5,611 bases of DNA from Deltaproteobacteria bacterium. Its GTDB lineage: Bacteria; Desulfobacterota; DSM-4660; Desulfatiglandales; Desulfatiglandaceae. The notes under the pieces are model-generated. The model did no database searches. It worked only from the letters and a program-made list of their open reading frames with translations, and had not been told where the DNA came from. Location of the stretch: contig QMLZ01000207.1 in NCBI GenBank assembly GCA_003646995.1, forward strand, positions 1-5,611. Reading direction: 5' to 3'. Positions 1 to 5,395 of this stretch are shown piece after piece. How positions within the stretch are numbered: the first letter of the stretch is position 1; the number at the start of each line of letters is the position of its first letter. Made by a program: the position numbers and the translations under genes.

Positions 1-766
1 CAGGCACATTGAGTACCTGAAAAAGATGGAAGAAATCCGCAAGAAGGTTGTATCGGCCTCTGTTTACCCGGTTATCCTGACGGTGGTATCGTTGTTCGCC
101 TTGATTTTCCTTCTGGCCTACGTTGTTCCCACTTTTACAAAGACGTACTTTGAGGCAGGCACCAAGCTGCCCGCCCTTACACTGGCCCTTGTGCACTTTA
201 CCACGGGGTTCAGGCAAAACATCGTGTTGATTTTGGCATTGTTTCTGGCCGCAGTTCTGGGCTTCTATTATGCCAAAAGGACGGAAACGGGTGCAGTGCA
301 TCTAGACAGGGCCAAGCTTAGGATACCTTTTTTTGGCCAATTGTTTTTGCACTATTACGTATCCAGGTTTGCCAGAACCTTGGCCATGGTTCTCGCAGGA
401 GGGATCCCTTTGCTTGAAGCAGTGAGGATTTCGGCCGGAACATTGAGAAATAGGTTTATGAGGGAGAAGCTGGACGAGGTCACCCATTTGCTGGAGCAAG
501 GTGAAGGTTTTTCTCGTTCCCTTTCCAAAGTTTCCGTTCTTCCAGGGTTGGCCCTCAGAATGATAGATGCCGGGGAAAACAGCGGCGCCATGGAAGACGT
601 CTTGCTTGACTTGGCCGAGTTTTACGAAAGCGACGTGGAAACAAGGCTTGCGATACTTACGTCAGCTATAGAGCCCGGTCTCATGATAATAATGGGATTG
701 TTGATAGGGTTTGTTGTACTTGCCATGTATTTGCCCATTTTTCAAATGGCTAGCACGGTTGTGTAA
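1..766 (+). CDS. gspF: GspF/PilC-family inner-membrane platform protein (5' end outside window)
   Basis: Polytopic inner-membrane platform protein of type II secretion / type IV pilus machines; it sits under the pseudopilus and couples the cytoplasmic ATPase to pilin extraction. The frame is open from base 2 with no start, and about 254 residues are visible. The family is usually about 400 residues, so roughly 150 N-terminal residues (first cytoplasmic T2SSF domain) are missing. Counting from base 2, hydrophobic segments lie at about 22-45, 73-91 and 225-248, with the second T2SSF domain between the last two. Family hallmarks are the RKKV..A..YP entry to the first membrane segment, SRFARTLAMVLAGGIPLLEA, the GENSG turn at about 191-195, and the closing EPGLMIIMG...LAMYLPIF segment. 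It ends 12 bases before the ATPase gene, the usual F-E pairing. Family certain; Gsp versus Pil naming is a matter of context. Confidence 0.95.
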   Translation, partial: RHIEYLKKMEEIRKKVVSASVYPVILTVVSLFALIFLLAYVVPTFTKTYFEAGTKLPALTLALVHFTTGFRQNIVLILALFLAAVLGFYYAKRTETGAVHLDRAKLRIPFFGQLFLHYYVSRFARTLAMVLAGGIPLLEAVRISAGTLRNRFMREKLDEVTHLLEQGEGFSRSLSKVSVLPGLALRMIDAGENSGAMEDVLLDLAEFYESDVETRLAILTSAIEPGLMIIMGLLIGFVVLAMYLPIFQMASTVV

Positions 767-778
767 AGGGGGGCTCAG

Positions 779-2518
779 GTGGGCGACACGCTGGAGATCA
801 GAAAACAAAAGAGGATGAAATTTGGTGATTGGGCCGTAAAGCTTGGCTTTATGACCAGGGAACAGCTGGACTATGTAAATTCAAAGATGAACATAACCCA
901 GCAGAGGGTAGGGCAAATTTGTATCCAGGAAGGTTTTATTGATGATGAAAAGCTGGCCCAGATAATTGCTATCCAGCATGCATACGAGTACGTCACGCTG
1001 GGGGACGAGATTGACCAGGATCTGCTTAATATGGTGCCATTGGAGCTTATGACCAAGTATCAGTTTATTCCCTATGAGGCAAGGGATGATACATTCGTCA
1101 TAGCCATGGCAGAACCCAGAAATTTTCTCAAGGCCATAGACGAGCTGGAAATACTGCTGGACATGAATATCTCCATCGTGGTGGCCAACGAGAAGAAGAT
1201 AAAAGAGCTGCTGAAGAAAGTTGAGTCTTCCAGCAGCATGGTGGCCATTTCAGAGGATATGCGCCTTCCTCTCGTGAGAGAATCCGAGAAGGGGGAAAAC
1301 ATACTTAGTATCGAAAAGGTTTCCATGGAGGAAAGCCCCATAGTCAGGCTGATAGATTCCACTATTCTGGATGCCATAAACAAGCGGGCAAGCGACATTC
1401 ACATCGAGACATCAGAGGAAGGGGTTATCATACGTTACAGGATAGACGGCATGCTTCACCAGGCCACCGAGCCCCTGGATCAAAAGTACCAGGCACCAAT
1501 AGTGTCAAGAATCAAGGTTATGTCCGAGCTTGATATATCGGAGAAGAGGATACCGCAGGACGGGCGCTTCAAGCTCAAGGTGAGCGACCGCTACATTGAC
1601 TTCAGGGTTTCCATTCTCCCCACTATCTTCGGGGAAGACGTGGTCATAAGGATCCTTGACAGGGAGAACTTGGTGGCCGAAGTGGGGGATTTCCGCTTGG
1701 AAAGCATGGGGCTACCACCCAGGGAGCTGGCACGGTTACGCAGGATGATACACGCACCATATGGAATGTTCCTAATGACCGGGCCGACCGGCAGTGGCAA
1801 GACCACCACGCTTTACAGGGCCCTTTCTGAAATCAATACAAAAGAGGAAAAGGTTATCACCATTGAGGACCCGGTTGAATACCAATTAAAAGGGATAGTG
1901 CAGATTCCGGTGAACGAGAAAAAGGGGCTTACTTTCGCAAGGGGACTGCGCTCAATTTTGAGGCATGACCCTGACAAAATCCTTGTTGGAGAAATAAGAG
2001 ATGCTGAAACTGCCCAAATAGCCCTGCAATCAGCGTTGACGGGCCATCTTGTATTTACCACGGTACATGCTAATAGCTCCTTTGAAGTGATCAATCGTTT
2101 CGTTCACATGGGAATAGAGCCATACAACCTGATGGCTGCTCTGAATTGCATCGTGGCCCAAAGGCTTATACGGACCTTGTGCGAGTGCAAGGAACCCATC
2201 AGGCTGTCCGAGGACAGGTTGGTGGAATCGGGCCTGGATCCCGGCCGTTTTGCCAACCACGTTTTCTACGAGGCCAAGGGTTGCGAGCTGTGCAAAGGTA
2301 CTGGGTACAGGGGCAGGAAAGCGATAGTTGAATTGATTGAGGTTAACGATGACATCCGTGAAGGATTCGTGCAGAGAATGCCGATCTCGGAATTGAAAAA
2401 GCTCGCTGCGCGCCAGGGGACGACGTTTCTTCGACGAGCTGCTGTGGATGAGGTCTTGAGCGGAGTAACAACCTTGAGGGAGGCGAACAGGGTCACATTC
2501 ATCGAGCCGCTGGATTGA
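779..2518 (+). CDS. gspE: GspE/PilB-family secretion/pilus assembly ATPase
   Basis: Cytoplasmic hexameric AAA-like traffic ATPase that powers pseudopilus/pilus assembly; 579 residues, normal length. Start is GTG 779 behind a purine-rich AAGGGGGG (766-773); ATG 815 is a later alternative but would lose residues before the N-domain. Residues 14-66 form two helical half-repeats (KFGDW...G and RVGQI...G...Q) like the GspE N-terminal/MshEN domain. The N2 domain holds ASDIHIE (204-210) and RYRIDG (219-224). The motor domain holds Walker A GPTGSGKT (335-342), the Asp box IEDPVEY (362 on), Walker B ILVGE (401-405) followed by IRD, and the His box TGHLVFTTVHAN (421-432). A metal-binding arm follows: C468-E-C470 and C502-x-x-C505. 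All catalytic motifs are intact, so it should be active. Odd points are the CxC spacing instead of the usual CxxC, and an eroded first N-domain half-motif. Its C-terminus is followed by a 62-base gap to the PilM-like gene. Confidence 0.97.
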   Translation: MGDTLEIRKQKRMKFGDWAVKLGFMTREQLDYVNSKMNITQQRVGQICIQEGFIDDEKLAQIIAIQHAYEYVTLGDEIDQDLLNMVPLELMTKYQFIPYEARDDTFVIAMAEPRNFLKAIDELEILLDMNISIVVANEKKIKELLKKVESSSSMVAISEDMRLPLVRESEKGENILSIEKVSMEESPIVRLIDSTILDAINKRASDIHIETSEEGVIIRYRIDGMLHQATEPLDQKYQAPIVSRIKVMSELDISEKRIPQDGRFKLKVSDRYIDFRVSILPTIFGEDVVIRILDRENLVAEVGDFRLESMGLPPRELARLRRMIHAPYGMFLMTGPTGSGKTTTLYRALSEINTKEEKVITIEDPVEYQLKGIVQIPVNEKKGLTFARGLRSILRHDPDKILVGEIRDAETAQIALQSALTGHLVFTTVHANSSFEVINRFVHMGIEPYNLMAALNCIVAQRLIRTLCECKEPIRLSEDRLVESGLDPGRFANHVFYEAKGCELCKGTGYRGRKAIVELIEVNDDIREGFVQRMPISELKKLAARQGTTFLRRAAVDEVLSGVTTLREANRVTFIEPLD

Positions 2519-2568
2519 CCCTGGTGCACGGGAAAAAATTCCCTGAGCAGGCCGGCAAACCGCAATGC

Positions 2569-2575
2569 AAGGGAG
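2569..2575 (+). promoter_or_regulatory. Ribosome binding site deciding the PilM-like start
   Basis: AAGGGAG lies 5 bases before GTG 2581. It is the best Shine-Dalgarno match in the region between the ATPase stop (2516-2518) and the first conserved PilM motif. It supports GTG 2581 over the upstream in-frame TTG 2515 and GTG 2524, which lack comparable sites. Confidence 0.6.
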
Positions 2576-2580
2576 TGAAG

Positions 2581-3516
2581 GTGCTGAACAGATTCCAAAG
2601 GATACTCACGGGGATGGAAATCACTCCAGAGAGCGTCAAACTCGTTCGCGTGCTGCGCGAAAAAAGGGGTTGGAAGCTCTTGGGGTGCATCTCAGTGCCT
2701 TTTCCTGATGAAACTCTTAAGTTGTCCTATAAGAACCAGAACGTGAACGATCCTCAAGCCTTTAACCGTGCTATCCGAGAAGTGATAAGAAGGGCAGAGA
2801 TGAAGGGAGGGCCGGTTGGGCTTTCCATTCCCAGCGAGGTAGTGAAGGTAAGCATCCAGCATTATGCCGAACTGCCCGGCTCACGGGAAGAAACCGAGCG
2901 CATGATCGGCTGGTGGTCCAGGAAGTCCTTGCCTTTTCCAGTGGAGGGATCACGGATCTCTTACCATGTCCTGGGAGAAAACTCGCGGGGTGAAAAGAAG
3001 CTGCTCGTTGCCATAGGATTCAAAGAAGTTATCAGGGAATATGAAATGGACTTGAGGGAGGTGAAGATTCACCCTGAGGTTATCAGGCCTTCTTGCCTGA
3101 ATCAGTTCAATTTTTTCCAGGAAAGGATCCCACCCTCTGGAGTGATCGGTTTCTTGGGCCTGTTGGAGAATTTTTTCACCTTCTTTGTTTTTGAGGATGG
3201 GAACTTGGTCTTCTATCATGGGGTTCGGCGGGGTTTTTCAGATATCCACTTTTTCCAAGACGTAGAGATGACAATGGAGCTTTATCAGAACGAAAATCCG
3301 GACAAGGAATTGGAAAGGCTGTTTTTTGCCACCCAGGCGGGGTTCGGAAAGGACCTCAGGAAGGGCCTGGAAAGCGTGGGAGAAATGGAGGTTCTGGAAT
3401 TGAACGCTGCCGATATAATTAACGCCAGCGAAATAGAAGGTAGCGGAGACGGAAGGCTCGATCTGGGCCGATATGCGTCTGCAATAGGTGCGGCCCAAAG
3501 CCTTATAGAACGGTAG
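2581..3516 (+). CDS. pilM: PilM-like actin-fold assembly protein
   Basis: Predicted cytoplasmic actin/FtsA-fold protein that binds the N-terminus of PilN and anchors the PilMNOP alignment complex (family knowledge). From GTG 2581 it is 311 residues, somewhat short for PilM (about 350). The frame is open back to TTG 2515, which overlaps the ATPase stop as TTGA, but those 22 residues show no PilM character. Visible features are a phosphate-1-like strand GMEITPESVKLV near residues 11-21, the SIPSEVVKV segment, an E-E-T-E-R-M-I...W helix followed by LPFPV, a beta pair near 187-212 ending FEDGNLVFYHG, and a C-terminal LGRYASAIGAA helix. PilM proteins normally read D-I-G-x-x-x-T in the phosphate-2 loop; here the stretch is F-L-G-L-L with no acidic residue, so nucleotide hydrolysis looks unlikely. 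No membrane segment. Identification rests on fold-level motifs plus its place before PilN/PilO; GspL cytoplasmic domain is the main relative. Confidence 0.82.
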   Translation: MLNRFQRILTGMEITPESVKLVRVLREKRGWKLLGCISVPFPDETLKLSYKNQNVNDPQAFNRAIREVIRRAEMKGGPVGLSIPSEVVKVSIQHYAELPGSREETERMIGWWSRKSLPFPVEGSRISYHVLGENSRGEKKLLVAIGFKEVIREYEMDLREVKIHPEVIRPSCLNQFNFFQERIPPSGVIGFLGLLENFFTFFVFEDGNLVFYHGVRRGFSDIHFFQDVEMTMELYQNENPDKELERLFFATQAGFGKDLRKGLESVGEMEVLELNAADIINASEIEGSGDGRLDLGRYASAIGAAQSLIER

Positions 3517-3528
3517 AGAGGTGCATTT

Positions 3529-4182
3529 GTGGCCCTTACAAGGATAAATATCAACCTGGCGACCTTTTCTTATAGAAACAAGGGACTTGAGTGGGGTCTC
3601 ATTGTGCTGTCCTGCGCTGTTGTGCTGGGATTGTCCGCCTACCTGATTCATCTCGCGCTTGTGTATCAAAAGGAAATCCTTTCCTACTCCAATAAGATAG
3701 CAAGGATAGAAAGGGCGATCGCCAAGGACAGGCGCGCGGGAAGGAAGGGTGCAACAAAGCTCGACAAGAAGGAATTGAAACTCCTTGAATCTGATGTCCA
3801 ATTTGTGCAAGACCTTATCGTAAGGGATATTTTTCCATGGGACACTGTGCTTGGGGCCGTGGAACGTAATATGCCGAGAGGCATCTACCTGGAGAGATTG
3901 GAGACTGATATTGGCAGGAGGAAACTGTACCTAGGCGGCACAGCAGGATCAATGGAAAATATATCCGTTTTTCTAAAAAACCTCGACCTGAATGAAATGT
4001 TCAAGACAAGCCAGCTGGTGAAATTCAGTGTAGGGGAAGGGGAAAACCCTGGAAGAGAAGGCTCTGGACTAATTCATTTTGACATCGAATGCAGGCTTGC
4101 TACTGAAGTTATAATGAAGAAGTTCAAAACCTGGATGAGCGGCCTGGCCCCTGCCGAGGGGGGATCCGCGAAAAAGGAATAA
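3529..4182 (+). CDS. pilN: PilN-like inner-membrane assembly protein
   Basis: Single-pass (bitopic) inner-membrane component of the PilM-PilN-PilO-PilP alignment complex; 217 residues. Start GTG 3529 follows GAGAGG (3516-3521) at 7 bases. The N-terminus TRININLATFSYRNKG corresponds to the PilM-docking INLLP-type peptide of PilN, in a variant form with ATFS in place of LP. One membrane helix at about 22-46 is followed by a charged coiled-coil stretch (about 47-100). The periplasmic ferredoxin-like domain (about 101-192) opens with IFPWDTVLGAVERNMPRGIYLERL, strongly like the PilN 'W..lL..l...lP.gvwL..l' signature. The last 25 residues (191-217) form a tail with a Lys-rich patch and an Ala/Gly/Glu/Lys end that the core fold does not need. 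The gene lies 12 bases after the PilM-like gene and 2 bases before the PilO-like gene, as expected for obligate partners. Confidence 0.88.
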   Translation: MALTRININLATFSYRNKGLEWGLIVLSCAVVLGLSAYLIHLALVYQKEILSYSNKIARIERAIAKDRRAGRKGATKLDKKELKLLESDVQFVQDLIVRDIFPWDTVLGAVERNMPRGIYLERLETDIGRRKLYLGGTAGSMENISVFLKNLDLNEMFKTSQLVKFSVGEGENPGREGSGLIHFDIECRLATEVIMKKFKTWMSGLAPAEGGSAKKE

Positions 4183-4184
4183 AC

Positions 4185-4718
4185 ATGGCCGGAAGGGCAC
4201 TGCTAAAAGCGGTTTTTTCAAACTGGTTGGTGATAACAACCTGCGGCGTTATCCTGTTACTGAACATCTTTTTCTATTATTTTTTTGTTCGGCACCAGGA
4301 AGAAAACATTGCCAGGCTTGAAAGACAGTATTCCCTTGTGCGCAAGGGAAAGACAGCAAAAGACAACGGCCAGTTGGCCGTGATCATGTCCAAGAAAAGG
4401 CAGATGGAGGCTTTTATAGCGGCGCTGCCAAGTGAAAGTGCGTTTCCTGAACTGGTACACCAGGTTTACGGGCTGATTCAAAGAAATGGCTTAGGTTCGA
4501 GCAGGATGGTTTTCAAGCCTGAAAAGGTTGGTCACTTTTCCCTGATAAGGTATGCTACATCATTCAAAGTGAAAGGTGGATATGGCCAGATCAAGCACTT
4601 CATAGCTGATCTCTTGGATTCAAGCAACTTATACTGTATTGACGGGTTTGTCCTTGAGAAGGTGGCCAGTGAGGAAAAGGTTGCCATGACATTAAAACTT
4701 TCTCTTTACCTGAGATAA
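4185..4718 (+). CDS. pilO: PilO/GspM-like inner-membrane assembly protein
   Basis: Bitopic inner-membrane protein expected to heterodimerise with the PilN-like product through its periplasmic coiled coil and ferredoxin-like domain; 177 residues, slightly short for PilO (about 200). Start ATG 4185 has AAGGA (4174-4178) at 6 bases, inside the end of the upstream gene, so translation is probably coupled. A short basic N-terminus is followed by a membrane helix at about 13-34 ending in aromatic YYFF, a charged helical stretch (about 36-75), then an alpha/beta domain from about 84 (AFPELVHQVYGLIQRNGL...) to the C-terminus. That domain holds ATSFKVKGGYGQIKHFIADLLDS, the characteristic 'y.v.v.G.y..l..Fl..l' core of PilO/GspM, and the final strand VAMTLKLSLYLR. 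Function inferred from fold signature and position. Confidence 0.86.
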   Translation: MAGRALLKAVFSNWLVITTCGVILLLNIFFYYFFVRHQEENIARLERQYSLVRKGKTAKDNGQLAVIMSKKRQMEAFIAALPSESAFPELVHQVYGLIQRNGLGSSRMVFKPEKVGHFSLIRYATSFKVKGGYGQIKHFIADLLDSSNLYCIDGFVLEKVASEEKVAMTLKLSLYLR

Positions 4719-4729
4719 ATACGGCTGGT

Positions 4730-5305
4730 GTGGACAGGAAAAAGATCATATTATTTGTTCTGCTGATCTTGCTGATTGTTTCAGTAGGCTACAGGATAAG
4801 GCATCCCTTTGAGCAAAGAAGGGTGTCTCGGCTTAAATACACCAATAAGGGGGTAGCAGCAAGTTCCCGCGAACAGCCTAACCTGAAAGGAAAAAAGCCA
4901 GGGGCAAGAGGTGAAGAATCTTCCTTGACCTACATGAAGCTGTGTTTTAATCCTGCTAAACATTCGAGAGCAGTGATTAGGGACCTGTTTTTTGAGAAAA
5001 AGGCAGAGGTCAAGAAGGCACCTCAAAAGCAGCCGGTTGCTCAGGAACAGCGCCCGAAGCAAGTAAGGCCGGCCCAGGACCCGGTTCAAAAGGTCATGGA
5101 AGAATTAAGCCAATTCAGGGTCTTTGGTTCTTTTGAAAGCAATGGGGATACAGTGCTTTTTCTTGAGAGGGGCCGGGACATATTGGTGGTGAGAAAAGGG
5201 GACTGGATAGACGGAAAGTTTCAGCTCAAGGATATTTCGGACGATTCCATAACGTTGTGGGCCAGCGAGGCAGGCCAGGAGGTGCACATCGCCCTCGATA
5301 ACTAG
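4730..5305 (+). CDS. PilP/GspC-like bridging protein with C-terminal HR domain
   Basis: Predicted inner-membrane-anchored periplasmic protein linking the PilN/PilO pair to the secretin; 191 residues. Start GTG 4730, 11 bases after the PilO-like stop, has no strong Shine-Dalgarno match, so translational coupling is likely. One membrane helix spans about 5-22 (KKIILFVLLILLIVSVG) and no lipobox follows it, unlike PilP, which is usually a lipoprotein; this is GspC-like topology. A low-complexity basic linker (about 30-70) is followed by a short ordered-looking stretch with IRDLFF (83-88) and a Pro/Gln/Lys-rich linker (about 93-118). The C-terminal beta domain (about 120-190; FRVFGSF, LFLERGRDILVVRKGDWIDG, LKDISDDSITL) matches the PilP/GspC homology-region pattern, including the conserved 'V..Gd.i.g...l..I..d.i.L'. 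The symbol is left blank because PilP and GspC cannot be separated from the sequence alone. Confidence 0.78.
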   Translation: MDRKKIILFVLLILLIVSVGYRIRHPFEQRRVSRLKYTNKGVAASSREQPNLKGKKPGARGEESSLTYMKLCFNPAKHSRAVIRDLFFEKKAEVKKAPQKQPVAQEQRPKQVRPAQDPVQKVMEELSQFRVFGSFESNGDTVLFLERGRDILVVRKGDWIDGKFQLKDISDDSITLWASEAGQEVHIALDN

Positions 5306-5384
5306 AGACTATGTCACAAAACAATAATCTGGGCCTGGGTTTCGGGGGAGCAAACAGAAACTTACGAAATACCGCAAACCCTAT

Positions 5385-5388
5385 GGAG
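5385..5388 (+). promoter_or_regulatory. Ribosome binding site for the TPR lipoprotein gene
   Basis: GGAG 7 bases before ATG 5396. It supports this start, which gives a complete signal peptide directly; no in-frame upstream ATG competes. It lies inside a 32-codon open frame in another reading frame (5311-5409). Confidence 0.5.
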
Positions 5389-5395
5389 CACTCAA

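Noticed and set aside
2146..2331. 61-codon plus-strand frame inside the ATPase gene.
   Set aside because: An out-of-frame shadow within the conserved zinc-arm region of the ATPase, with no ribosome site or protein character.
3083..3117. Hairpin TCAGGC/GCCTGA with a 6-base loop followed by a T-run, resembling an intrinsic terminator.
   Set aside because: It lies inside the PilM-like coding sequence, the stem is only 6 bp, and the T-run starts 11 bases after the stem.
3238..3810. 190-codon open frame on the minus strand across the PilM-like/PilN-like junction.
   Set aside because: It lies wholly antisense to two well-supported genes and crosses their junction; its translation shows no recognisable domain. 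Chance open frame.
5348..5390. Superficial likeness to a GEMM (c-di-GMP-I) riboswitch: GCAAAC, then GAAA, then CGCAAAC-CCT in order just before the secretin gene.
   Set aside because: The bases flanking the GAAA do not pair into the P1b hairpin, and no second hairpin with its tetraloop receptor follows. Short A-rich motifs alone are not enough.
5306..5395. Possible promoter for the secretin gene (AT-rich CAATAAT segment).
   Set aside because: No matching -35 box at a suitable distance and no sigma-54 GG/GC pair could be seen; co-transcription from upstream is simpler.
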